From Amyelois transitella (taxonomy: Eukaryota; Arthropoda; Insecta; Lepidoptera; Pyralidae), in assembly GCF_032362555.1 (NCBI RefSeq), contig NC_083522.1, positions 4,752,001 to 4,816,000 of the forward strand: a DNA stretch of 64,000 nucleotides, written 5' to 3'. Position 1 is the first letter of the stretch, and the number at the start of each line of letters is the position of its first letter. Shown here piece after piece: positions 11,401 to 22,976 of this stretch. A program made the translations under genes and the position numbers. The notes below the pieces were generated by a model. That model was not told the DNA's origin. It searched no databases and saw nothing but the letters and a program-made list of their open reading frames with translations.

Positions 11401-13622
11401 ATGGATATAGGGCTATTTGATATTATATATAGATTAAAGCAAGAAATTTTCTGTGTAACATGAGGAAGATGATGTGTGTATGTGAAATCAGTTAGTGTAT
11501 AGAGTAGACGAACGAGCAAGGCGTGTAAAAGCTTGAAATCAACTTGGGGCGAAAATACAATTTTGTATTCATGTATGTTTATTTGTATGTATATACCTAT
11601 TTGTCTAATCTGATTTTTAATGAAATTTTACATAATATAGGATCTGTCAATAGAATATTTAAGTTCGTGGGGCAATAAAATCGGATTTTTTGAGATATTC
11701 ACAAATTTGTAAAAATCAAAGTGTTTCTGAGGCCTATGTTCGCAGCAACTACGACAGCAACGTCTAGTTATGTATACCATTGGTCATTAGGTATTCGGTG
11801 CTGTGAGACAGCCGCTCACTGTCACCGGTGACTGGTCATTACCCAATCCCCTCGAGAGGGTGACCAGTCTTTATGTAGTAAAAGTGATACATACACCGAT
11901 ATTAAGACAAAAGATTTTTTGTTTTTGTTTTTTTTTTCTCTGTTCCTAAGTAATAAACTCTAAATGTAATGATTTTGGCACAGTCACATACAAAACCTTG
12001 AAGAGTAATATAAGTAATGAAAGCAAAAAAATAGTGTTTTTTTCTAAATCTCATTTCTTTTTTTAATTATTAGTCTAGTCTTATGACATTAAGTAGTTTG
12101 GAATAAATGTAAAAGTACTAAGAGTATCTAGAATCCCAACTTACATTATACATAAATGCGAAAGTAAGTTTTTTGTTTGTTACCTCTTCACGCGTTATCT
12201 ACCAAACTAATCGTCATGAATATCCTATATATAATTAAGAGTCTGAAGAAGGACACAGGGAACTTTCATCCCGGTTAAAAACTATAGTTTCCGTGGAATT
12301 TGCGAAAACACCTGTGTACCTGTAACCTGTCGCTTTTTGTAGATGGCGTTTTTTTGAAGGTGGTGTTTAATTCGCGTGGACGAAGCGTAAAACCTAGATA
12401 TAAATAAATTACAAATATATTAAAAAGATTGAAAGGTCACAACAACCCAACAACTGATGAACAAGATTTCTAAAGAGAATGGTTGGCAATTCATCGCCTA
12501 AAAGAATAATCCCAAGTTTGTTAACTTTTTCTTGATTGATAGTCTGTTGTAAAGTGGTTCAGCTTATATTGTTCCTAGATTTTCCTTACAAAGTTGGATT
12601 GATTTGGAGCGGTTTTATTCTGGTATGTTGTGAATCACATAGCTAATGTCTTAAAAAACAATATCAGTTGAGAAAATTCTTTAAAGCGAAATTGACAAGA
12701 TTAGATCGAACTAGAAGTTGTGACGACAAATTTCACAGTAACTGATTTTACCAACAGTCCTAATTCTATGTTCACAATATATTTACTGTAAAATCATGGT
12801 GGCAATATTTATTTCTGATTTGTCATACCTACCTAGGAGTTACTGCAGAGATTAGGTATGGCTACAGCCCGTATCATGCGTAGCGAATCAATAAAATAGT
12901 GTTGGCACAAGTTGAAAATATCAGCTATCAATCGGTTATAAGTTTAAACTAAAACTAAATTAATCTTATTAAGTTAGCCTTACAGTTGTTTTAGTTTTAA
13001 TTTAATAGTTAGGATTAAAAGGAGATTAAACTGAATTAAATTATTATCTCTTATAATTTATCTATTTAATCTCAGTTTTTTCTAAAGATTCGAATGGTAC
13101 AGAATGGCTTGTGGCATTAAGTCTACCTATTGTACATTATTTTAGGTCGATAAAATTTGTATAAATAAATATTTCATTAACATAATGCTTCTGTCATGAA
13201 GATACGAAAAAATTCGGGTGTCTTTTATCATTCAGATTTCTAGGTATGGGAAGATCATAAATACGGTACTTAGAACTTACGATATATACATTTTTCAATG
13301 TACGGACAAAGCTTTCAGTTCAATTCGAAAGGAAGTTGATACATCATACACAATATTTTTATCGTCAAAAAATCATTGTTCAATTGGTTGTTTTGGACGT
13401 CATTTGTTGATCTGTGAGTACAGCCCTCGAACTACAAAGTCTTTTGTCCTGCATTATTTTGTCTGCTCGCCTGATTACTATGACACACGTGCGTGTCAAA
13501 GCGAATTTAAAGTTCCTGTTGATCCTTTGTGTCCAGTACGAGTCCAGGCTTCGTTGAGATAACATATATTATTCTTTAAAGTAGTTACCTGGTACTGTAA
13601 TTTTCGATTAAGAAGAGAAGCA
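8469..13622. repeat. Long intergenic stretch with several repeats and palindromes, no gene seen
   Basis: About 8740-8890 is a family-1 copy (forward), and 9765-9945 is a reverse family-2 copy (CGGGTTTTTACACGAAGCGAC). A mini-mariner-like palindrome lies at 10206-10282, and a compact set of palindromes with GGTCA motifs at 11781-11868. About 12140-12420 is a lepidopteran repeat (ATAAATGCGAAAGTAAGTT ... CACGCGTTATCTACC). The rest is AT-rich. Open stretches on either strand are short and show no splice or signal-peptide support. Confidence 0.5.
10206..10282. mobile_element. Mini-mariner-like MITE (two terminal inverted repeats, short core)
   Basis: TTTTAGGTTGTTACACAAA at 10206-10224 is the exact reverse complement of 10264-10282, with 39 bp between. 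The TTAGGTTGT... terminus and the adjoining AAGTACCGCGT resemble mariner-family terminal repeats. This suggests a very short, internally deleted, non-autonomous DNA transposon flanked by TA-type sequence. Confidence 0.5.
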
Positions 13623-15664
13623 ATGGAGTTCAGAGTGACGATTTTTGTTTGCGCCGTAAGTACTCGTACCAATGTAACAATTCTTTCATCGAATAAATTA
13701 AGTGCTTAGACCCTACGACTAATCATTCAGATTTAGTCAGCCCTTATTTAAGAATAACATAGTATTATACCCTTTATCGTAGGGAGAGCTTCCTTGACGG
13801 CACGGCCACGTAAAATCATAGCATCATGTGGTATTTAAATCAGGTCTACCTGAAAAAGAAAATTTCGTATGAATGAATGTATGAACAATTTTCTGTCGTA
13901 ATTGTGTTATATATGTATTATATACGATATCCACACTTGCGTTCGTCATATCGTGTTTGTAACATCACTTCGATTTGCTTCTCGTTTGAATTTTAAAGGA
14001 CGGGGACAAAAAATCTTATTTTGTGTATTATGAGGATTTTTTTATTTATAAGGGGATAAACATGGAATAAACAAAAAAACAAAGTAAAAAGCTATACTTC
14101 TTGCAGCACGTGATTATCTTTGTTGTGATTCAGTTACTGATGCAGGATTCATACATATAAAAAGACAAACGCAATAAATTAAAAGAATTTTGTGTAAATT
14201 TATTCCCTAACATTCAAATTACAACGTCTCATTATTTCAATTCTATCATTGAGCCAAACAGCAGAATGTGGCCTAACAGTATTTTCAAGACTGTTGGCCC
14301 TGTTTACCCCGCAAGGGATATAAACGTGATTATATGTATAAATGTAAGGACTTAGGATATGCCCTCTTTCACTGTGGGTGGTAATAAGCAGTAAAAATTA
14401 AGAAAAAAGTTAACGCTGACTTCACACAAAACTTTATCCTAACCAATAACATACGGCAAAGTTGATTTATGGCAAGTTGTAGTTTCTAATAAAGGAACAA
14501 TGACATACTCACATACATGGGTACACATAAACACGTCTATATCTCTTGCGGGCAAAACAGAGCCAACAATAACAAAACAATATTATTTAAATTACATATA
14601 TACATTCATAAAATCACGTCGTTTTCTAGGAGGGGTAGGCAGAGACTCCATCTTTCCACTTGCCACGATCTCTGCATACTTCTTTCGCTTCATCCACATT
14701 CATAACTCTCTTCATGCAAGCTCATCGGTTTCTGGTACTTTTGCCAGTATGTCCTTAATTTCACCAAGATACGTTCGTCTAGGCCTTACCACTCCGACCT
14801 TTCCCTCCACACACTCCTTTTATATTTGTTTAGTCAACCTGCTTTCATTTATTCTCTCATCATGACCAAACCATCGTTATATACCCATTTTAAACATATT
14901 TAAATAAATAAAATTTAAATAAAATGTGGATATATCCATGTAATTTTTTGTTAATGAAGATTATCACTTGCACTTTCTATCTATCATCTTTATTTCTTCA
15001 CTTTGCATTTATTATCTATAAAACAAAGTTATTGACTTACAATTATTATTAAGTACTTATAATGTATTTTCTTCGCTACCAGATCAAAATATTTTCTGAA
15101 TAATTATTTGACAAAATATTTATCTTGAGACGTGTTTTGTTGAAAAATATATAACGAAAATGAAGCAAAAAGTCAATAGCAAAAGTAATGTAACATGACA
15201 TTTGTTATTTCATTTTGAATTTCCTTTTCATGGCATTAAATTACTTTAAAACACATTTTTCAATAAAAGGGTTTAAAGTGATTAATCATGTATTATTTGG
15301 GCTTAGAGTTTCAAAAGATTTTCAGCTTATGATATTTTAGCATTTCAATTAACGAAATTTGATGATACATTATTCAAAATTAAATCTACAAATATACCTA
15401 TTAATTGTGTTATTAATTTCCTTTAAAGCTTTTATTTTATTGTAAAAAAAAGGAATTTTGCAGTTCCTCGCCGTAGTTTCCGCTCTCCCTGATGACAGAA
15501 ACTTGCGGGAAAAGCGTGACGTCATGGAGTCCATCAAGAACGCATGGGGAGAGATGGTGAGGACTCTCAGCGACGCAGGAGACGCCGTCGTCCACGTGTT
15601 CAAGCCCACGGAGAAGAGTGTCATCGACAAAATGGCTGACGGGGTCAAGGGCCTTACGCAATAG
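13623..15664 (+). CDS. Short secreted precursor with REKR cleavage site, two exons
   Basis: Exon 1 is 13623-13655 (MEFRVTIFVCA, donor GTAAGT) and exon 2 is 15464-15664 (acceptor TTTTGCAG). Both are phase 0, and the intron is about 1.8 kb. The 77-aa product has a signal peptide (MEFRVTIFVCAFLAVVSA) and a tiny pro-segment LPDDRNLREKR ending in a furin-type site. The remaining chain of about 48 aa starts DVMESIKNAWGEMVRTLSDA and ends GVKGLTQ. Heptad spacing of hydrophobics indicates an amphipathic helix. There are no cysteines in the mature chain. The intron splits the signal peptide, as in the glycine-rich gene and the micro-exon gene nearby. Amphipathic helical peptides of this size include moricin/cecropin-type antimicrobials, but no such family signature is visible, so the function is left open. 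Confidence 0.7.
14236..14880 (-). repeat. Repeat fragments inside the intron, including a LINE C-terminal coding relic
   Basis: About 14236-14340 is a reverse family-1 copy and 14517-14575 a forward fragment. About 14613-14880, read on the minus strand, encodes RWFGHDERINESRLTKQI, a stop, then KVGVVRPRRTYLGEIKDIL. This is the conserved C-terminal end of a LINE reverse-transcriptase protein (GHxxRM...GRPRRT...D motif). In-frame stops show it is a dead, 5'-truncated copy. The relatives at 42800-42905 and 45540-45630 carry parts of the same sequence. Confidence 0.65.
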
Positions 15665-16593
15665 TCCGGTTATAACCACTTACCATAAATAGTCGCCAAC
15701 TGGTTATACAGCTATCTCATTCCTTAAAGCATGTATTGATAAGGAGGCCAATAATTTAATAGTATTATGAACAGATTTTTTATAATGCTGAATCAGTGCG
15801 TTTAGTGTGGGTTGCATCATATTACTAAAACCATTTAAAATGTTATATGCCATGTCCACCGATACTGTATATTCTCTCACGTAACGAATAACTAAGGCTA
15901 TGGTGCAATTCACACTTATTTTTGCAAAACTCGAATCGTAACAATTATGTAATTATTGTTGTTCATAATCGCCTAAATGCACAAAGCAATACCTACCTAA
16001 CTAAGGTTTTTCTATATTACTTAGATATAGAGATATAGCTATTAATTAATTCTGAGCTCGGGTCGTTAGTTTGTAATTTTGCTAGAAAGTTAAACTGACA
16101 GCAATTTTATAATTGAATACACTATTTAATTCGCCAAGTAAACGGCAAAACAATCGTGTGGTCGTTTCATGACACAGCTTTTTATCTGGGGGATTAAATA
16201 TTATGTCTTTAAATTAAATAATTTTAAGAAATATCATAAATATATAAGTAATTTATGTAAGTGTAAAATAAAATATGTTAACAATTATTCATTGGAAATA
16301 CAGGGGAAACGGTATCTAGTAATAATATTTATACAATAAAATTTAAAATCAAAATTATTTTTTATTAATATCACAATAATATTATAACATAGTTAGTCTT
16401 ATAAAATAAACATCTTTTCATACATTATTAAAAGGCTCTATTAATAATACAAAAAATATGAAAAAGTTTAATGTATAAAAAGCAAAAAACAATTAGTTCA
16501 ACAATATCCAACGGGTTATTTGACATGGATTTACACGAAATATCGTGTAACAGTGTTAGTCAGTGGGTTAAAAAATGTGTAAGTATAGCAAAA
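15665..16593. other. Intergenic AT-rich stretch, nothing recognised
   Basis: The sequence between the REKR precursor (plus) and the small membrane-protein gene (minus) is strongly AT-rich. It includes the 3' ends of both genes. No repeats, RNA genes or convincing coding frames were seen. Confidence 0.5.
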
Positions 16594-17087
16594 TTACACT
16601 TCACTGTGGTACGGCGTACTGCCATCCACTTCGTAGATATCTCCTTTATTATGTACCTCAACACTGTCGTTTAAGATCTCTATTAGGTTATCTGTTCCGA
16701 CCATGCGAGGAGCGGGACTCTCGGGGTAGTCCGGCCGTTTCTCGTAATCCTCATCTTTGTGTCTGTGCCGTGACGGTAGTATGAATATACCAGCTCGTAT
16801 ACCTGATTTCTCCTCTTTAACTTCTTCCTTGCCTACCGTCGCCTCAGACGGAGTACATTTTGTCCGTTGCAAGTCATTTATGTCGTATTGGTAAAATTCT
16901 GACTTGTGACGTTCTCTGACGAACATACAATACGCAATCCATGCAATTACTAATGCTGCCTGCAATATCAACGTAAACAATCACAATTATTGACAACAAA
17001 TTTTATATATTGCATTATTTCATTTCTGAATAAAATGTCACTTACCAAAACGACTGCACAGATGAAACCAGCGATATCAGCTGCCAT
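16594..17087 (-). CDS. Small single-pass membrane protein, two exons
   Basis: Exon 1 is 17046-17087 (MAADIAGFICAVVL, donor GTAAGTG) and exon 2 is 16959-16594 (acceptor ATATTGCAG). Both are phase 0, giving 135 aa. Residues ~5-33 form one hydrophobic segment (IAGFICAVVLAALVIAWIAY), followed by CMFVRERHK. The few N-terminal residues plus the following basic cluster suggest a type III or signal-anchor membrane protein with a cytoplasmic tail of about 100 aa. The tail is hydrophilic: a Glu/Lys-rich section, a YEKRPDYPESPAPRMVG section, and a C-terminal HSEV that fits a class I PDZ-binding motif (S/T-x-V). No family is recognised. Codon usage looks like a normal host gene, with many G/C third positions against the AT-rich flanks. 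Confidence 0.7.
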
Positions 17088-19130
17088 TTTATGGTTGTTT
17101 TTTATTAGTTGAAAAGTATGAGACGTGCACGCAAACGAGGTTAGATTGGAACACCGCCGGCGATCGGGCCACTCGTCGCATTCAATTAGTGTCGGTTGTA
17201 ACTCTTTTAGTTCGTGATGTCATCGAGACTGGAGTTCCTTCAATGAGCAGGAATGAGCCTACGACATATTTGTTGTAGATATGATTACAGCGAGACCCCG
17301 GTGTATGTGTACGAGACCATCCTTGAAACTACGTTTCACATTACGTATTTTCTTTTGCATCGAACTGCACAATGGCTCTATTGTTTGTCGAAGTACTTAC
17401 ATTCGTATCGTATTTTAATACGTTGGAATAAGTATAACTTAAGTTTTATCTGATAGCCACTGTAAATATGACGTACTAGCTGTGCCCGCGACTTCGTCCG
17501 CGTGGAATAGTTGTTTTGGACGTCATTGAAGCCCTCAAGGATGAATAATTTTCCCCGTTTTTTTTTTCACATTTTCCATTATTTCTTCGCTCCTAATAGT
17601 TGCAGCGTGATGATAAATAGCGTAAAGCCTTCCTCGAAAAATGGTCTATTGAACAGAATTTTTTTTTTTTCAATTCGAACCAGTAGTTCCTGAGATTAGC
17701 GCGTTCAAACAAACAAACTCTTCAGCTTTATTATATTAGTACAGATATAAAGGCTAAGATTAGGATTTTATAGGTATATAGACCGTTTATCCGTGTTTTT
17801 GTTACATTACATCTCTTGGTGAAAAGGAGGTTAACAATAATTTTTGGTCTTAAAAGGTACTTATATGTTTATATACTAAAACGCTGTTATTTCGAAATTG
17901 CAAATAGACATTTGTATTTTATTTTTATGGTCACGTTTTATAAACAAAACGGTTATATACACAGGTAAGACTTCAGTTTAGAACGACATACAAAGTTGTT
18001 TGTAGTCCACAAGTAGACTTCAATTACCCTTGCCTTGACCTCAAATTGTTTGCCGAAAGAGGTCATAATCGCACTTTACCGACCGGATATAGCGCAGTTA
18101 AGAGATGCCCGTCCAATAGTTGAGTCGGATTGGCCTACTTAACGGTCAGAGGACCCCTCGGTATGTTTAGTGGGTCTAAAGATTATGAACATTCCTATTG
18201 AACCTGTAGAACTTTATGTTATAATTTTAAATTTAGAAATGTATTACAGCTTAATACCTTGTGGAGTACATATAAAAATATGCTTATAATAAGATTCAAG
18301 ACAGTCGGCGGTGGCTTACTTGCGTATTTAGTAAAGCACGGCACAGGGTTCAAATCCTACCTCAGGTTTTTTATGAGTTATGTTAGATATGTACATTATT
18401 TGTTTGAGTGCTGCTCTGCTCTTATGGTGATGGAAAACATCGTGAGGATACCTGCATATTCAGGGAACTGGATGTGTAACCGTGATCCAATAATGCGTTA
18501 GGTTTCATTTCAAAGGTTGTGGAAAACTGAATGGTTTAATAAAATGTCAGCTCATGACCAAAAAGAAGACCGGTTTACTACAAGATATTTCTTTTGAAAT
18601 AAGCAGCACTCTTGTACAACAAGAATAAGATAAAAACGTGCCTCCATAAGAATATACGATAAGAATATACGCTGAACAGCGGATGATTATAAACTTATCA
18701 GGCGTGGGGCTATTTAGTTAACACGAGCTCATTTTATTATATACAATTAACATATTAACATCATTATTATTTACGGGATAGTATGATTTATGTATTTAGT
18801 ATCTAGGGGTAATAGCTAATGAAAATCATATCATTACATACAATGGAATATTGTTCACATCACATTTGCGGATGAAAATTTGGCTGAGGTAGGTACTCGT
18901 AGGTAGGTATTTCCGAAGATCATCCTCTATATATAAGCTTAAATTTACACTTAAATTCCTCATTAGTGTGAAAGTACCTATAGATTGAATACAACGTTCC
19001 TAGTAATTTGCAGAGGGGTGATAGAAATAAATAAAAAAAATATTTTAAGAAATAAATGTTGAAATTCATGGTTTAGATAGGTTTTATATTTTATATCGAT
19101 ATCTTATTTACAAGTCATTTTCTAAACTAT
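17088..19130. repeat. Intergenic stretch with two repeat elements
   Basis: About 17476-17755 is a well-known lepidopteran repeat starting CTAGCTGTGCCCGCGACTTC and ending in a TTTATTATATTAGTACAGAT tail (SINE/LINE 3'-end type). About 18300-18560 looks like a tRNA-derived SINE: a B-box-like GGTTCAAATCC, then a body with GATGGAAAACATCGTGAGGA, a phrase frequent in lepidopteran repeats. The region from 17100 to 17230 upstream of the membrane-protein gene is relatively GC-rich (CACCGCCGGCGATCGGGCC) and probably holds its promoter. Confidence 0.5.
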
Positions 19131-22100
19131 TTATTTGGCTCCTCCCCGGTGCGATGCTGAGTCTGAAAAATAAAGTTTGGAATTTTAAAATAATTTTATC
19201 TGACGAGTATGAAGGAATAGTTATAAATGTGGATGAAGCGAAATGATGAGCCAAGAGTATTAAAAAGACTGATTGGCCACGTTCAGCTGTTGGCGTAATG
19301 GTAGAATTAAGATTTAAATAGGGACAGGTTGCTAGCCCATCGCCTAAAAAAAGAATCTTAAATTTATAAGTCTATCCCTTAGTTACCTTTTACGACATCC
19401 ATGGGAAAGAGATGGAGTAGTCCTATTCTTTTTCTATTGGTGCCTGGAACCACACGGCATCAATATATCAACACACGGTCGAAAAGTAAATTTAAAGTAA
19501 GAAAAATTCAAAGAAAATATTACCTTGGCTATGATTGACGACTTGCACTGAAAAATAAGAATAAAATAATTAGAAAACTATGTTATTTATTTTTTTTAAT
19601 TTATAATAACAATAATAAAAACCTATTAGGACGTATAGGACCTATTTTCATAAGAAAAAAAATATGGTAAAGGCCACCGAAAACTTTATATACATTACTT
19701 ATATGGTTTTTGTCGTAGGTATTACTCACCTCCATCAACCACTTGAACTGTAAAGTAAACAAAAAGAACATTTATTGTTAAATACAGAAAAAATTTTTAA
19801 AAAAAAACTGAATATGCAATTCTAAGTACTTGTATTTGTAGGTATTATTTTATATTTTGATACTCCTCGACTTGAGGGTTACACCATACATGCGGGCCTA
19901 AGCCAAGCATGTAAGGGGAGACGGGTCATTAAATGCTGTAGGTGGATGTCAGTGTTGAAGAACTTAAGAATTTCCGGGTTATACGACATGTGTTAAGAAT
20001 AACGGCTTTTTGGATGAGAGTAAGTATGTGGGCCGGTATATCTAAAGTGTTTAGGCTATTGATAAGTGATTTGGGGATTATTCCGGTAAAAGATAATACT
20101 ATGGGGACTACGAGTATAAACACAGTTTGGACTTTCCATTGTGTCTTTATCTCTATTGTAATGAATGGTTTTGTCAGTGATAATAGTGCGATCTCAATAT
20201 TATTATAATTAATATTTTAGAATTTAATATAAAAGAAGGTAATAAGAAACAGATTCATAAATACCTTGATCTGTGGGGCCATGAGCAACGTTCACTGAAA
20301 ACAAAAGGGCGAGTCAATAAATGTTTATAATTATTTATGATATTATAAATAACATGTGTTATAATATTATAAAACAAATTAAACAAAAATTTCCACACAA
20401 TTTTCCTTAAAATGGTAAAGTGTGTTTTATCAGCAAAAGGATTTGATATTAAGCTTAGTCTTTTGTGTATAAAAAATGTGTGTTTACGTTTAATATTGCA
20501 ACTAATTAACAAATACCTGGATCAACCTGCCCGTCGACAACGTTAACTGAAAACAAAGAAAAAAAAATTAACACATGATCCTATACCTAATCTTTTTAGT
20601 TTCCGATACTGAATACGAACCAAATAACGATCTATATGAAATTATAAAGAAGACTACATCAAGAGCTGTGAACTACTAAACTGATTTTGACAGACAGCCT
20701 TGGCGTGGGTTCAAGCCATCATTCTCTCTCTCGTCTGCGACTCTAGTCTGACCTCCGCCATCTTGCAGGGAAATCTACTTATTTTGGATCATGGTTACAC
20801 AAACATTGTGCAGGTTTCCTTACGATGATACCCTCACCGTAAATGGTTTGCGTTCTTTTGGTAAAGAATTTAGAATAAAAAATAAATATTATTAAACATT
20901 GAAAATTAATTAAAGTAATTAATAAGTTACCTGGATCTGGCTGCCCATCCACGACATTTACTGTAAAATCATTAAAAATCATTGTTGTAGATATTGTATT
21001 AAGTACTTTTTGCGTAAGGAATATGGACAATGAAATGATTTTAATGATAACGAATAGATCAAGATACATACAACCAATTATACCTATAATTTGTTACAAG
21101 AAGCAGAATGTTATAGCCGTCCCCAATGTGAAGGCTCAAATACGTCCCAATTGGGATAATAAAATATTAAATAATAGGAAAATATTAAAATTCTTCTTCT
21201 TCTAAAACTTTCTTCTAAGTATAACAAATACTTTTCTGAAAACCACATTAAAATTAGTTCAGCGAAACGCGAGATAATCGCGGCCAAACGCGCGTACTTT
21301 CATACTAACATACATACAGGGCAAACAGAGAACTACATAGTTCTTTCAAGGAGGTCAAAAACGTACTGTGACGAAGATTCTCTTTTTATAAGTATAATCG
21401 CCAAAAAATTCTTGGTAAAACGATAAAGTTAAGATAAACATAATTTAAATATACGACAAATAAAATCGTTTATAAGATAAGGAAAATGTGAATCAAAGTT
21501 GTTCATATTTAATTAAGAAAATATAACTATAGATAATAAAAAAATCGTTTGAAGTCGAAAAGAGTAAACGTATTATGTAATAAACAATGAGGCGTAAAAG
21601 AGAGGCGAAGTAAAAAATTACAATACTCAGTTATTCTTTCTTTGGCACATGTCCCGTGGGCTATGGTAGAGGTTCTTTGTTGAACCTAAAAACGCCACTA
21701 AGTAGGCTAGTGTGAATCTTATTATTCAAATAATGATCGCAAACAATAAATATTTTTCCGAGAACATACTATGGTAGATTCTACCGAAGTAGACTTATAA
21801 TGGTTTAATCAGGAAGTTGATTTATTTAGCGGACCAAATAGTAAACAATGTGAGTCGTGCAATTAAATTGTGACGTACATATGTATATTACCAGACTTAT
21901 TACGAACCATTTTATTTTCGTACACTTCACTATGATTCATGATACGAAAAAATTTAACAAAAAGCTCCTTACTCTATATTAAAGTTACGTAAGTCGTGAC
22001 TAAAGAAATCAAAGCTGGCATTTTGTAGTACCTACAGAGTTGTGTGAAACACCTATTGCTCTTTGGATCTCATATATGCAAATCATATGATACATAACTC

Positions 22101-22902
22101 ATTTGTCCTTTGATGAACATTTAAATGAATTTGGATGACCCGTTTAAAGTTTTAAAACATTTATTTTTTTGCCAATAAAGCCGCTGGTATTTCATCTAGG
22201 CATTTTACTCTTTTCAGATATATCTAGCTCTTTCGATTAATTCGTTCGTATACATTTTGTCTATTATAAAAGTGCTATTTGCATTGAAATAAAATAAACC
22301 TTGAAAGTATGGCGAGGGTTTCAGTACCTTCATTAAACAGTAACTTCAGGTACATAATTAGCACAGAATTTCGTACATTAATGTTAATATTATTTTAACA
22401 AAGTACTTATTGTTTTAAAATAATCATAAAAATGACGCATATGAACAAAACAAACAATGGTATAATTAGGTATATTTTATTAGGAAAATTTAAATAATTG
22501 CTTTTAACATTACCTTGAGGCTTGGCCGCGCTGATTGTAAACAGGGCCACTAAAGCCAAAATGATCTGAAATAATTTTTATTCATATAAGCAATCTGCAG
22601 TTTACAAACTTATTTATAAAGGCTTTTTTATATTTAACATATGTTTTTTATTTATAATATAAAAATACTGACGTACTAAACTATTGAAATAATAGAAAAT
22701 TTTAAAGCCAATCAAAACAGGTCTTGATTAACTTTAAATAAAAGTAATGAAAGAAAATAATTTAATATAATGAAGTCTTATATTTTTTAAGAAAGGATAA
22801 CATTAGATTAGACTTAGTAATAAATATTACTACATTCTATAATAAAAAATTAGGCTGCAATTATTGATTGATACTCATGATGCTCACCATTAATTTGCTC
22901 AT
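19131..22902 (-). CDS. Micro-exon gene: secreted repeat peptide (V-N/Q-V-V-D-G units)
   Basis: I read eight coding exons on the minus strand: 22888-22902 (MSKLM), 22514-22565, 20931-20960, 20517-20546, 20265-20294, 19730-19747, 19524-19547, and 19131-19162 with the TAA. All have GT donors and TTTTCAG-type acceptors. Every intron from the second on is phase 1, and the middle exons are 30, 30, 30, 18 and 24 nt, so each is a frame-neutral cassette. The 76-aa product is a signal peptide (MSKLMIILALVALFTISAA) and KPQ, then units VNVVDGQPDP, VNVVDGQVDP, VNVAHGPTDQ, VQVVDG, VQVVNHSQ, and the tail DSASHRGGAK. Each exon supplies one unit, so the array grew by exon duplication. There are no cysteines. 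The promoter is good: TATATAAA at 22969-22976 and a TCAGT initiator at 22943-22947. The family is not recognised. Immune-induced or secretory short peptides are possible homes. Confidence 0.75.
19265..19464 (+). repeat. Family-1 dispersed repeat in the last intron of the micro-exon gene
   Basis: A nearly complete 3' two-thirds of the window's common repeat, from GGCCACGTTCAGCTGTTGGC through CCATGGGAAAGAGATGGAGT to AACCACACGGCATC. Confidence 0.7.
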
Positions 22903-22942
22903 TATTGCGTAATGAAATATCTCACTTGCTTAACAATTAAAC

Positions 22943-22976
22943 ACTGAATGGCAAAATACAGATGAAGATTTATATA
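22943..22976 (-). promoter_or_regulatory. TATA box and TCAGT initiator of the micro-exon gene
   Basis: On the minus strand GGGTATATAAATC (TATATAAA at 22969-22976) is followed about 27 nt downstream by TCAGT (22943-22947), the arthropod initiator. The ATG lies about 43 nt further on. This is an inducible-type compact core promoter. Confidence 0.65.

Noticed and set aside
13218-13562. 114-aa open frame upstream of the REKR precursor
   Set aside because: No recognisable domain, mixed composition, and an overlap with an equally open antisense frame. Not supported.
14500-14865. 121-aa open frame on the plus strand
   Set aside because: It is the reverse of a degenerate LINE C-terminal sequence plus a family-1 repeat fragment.
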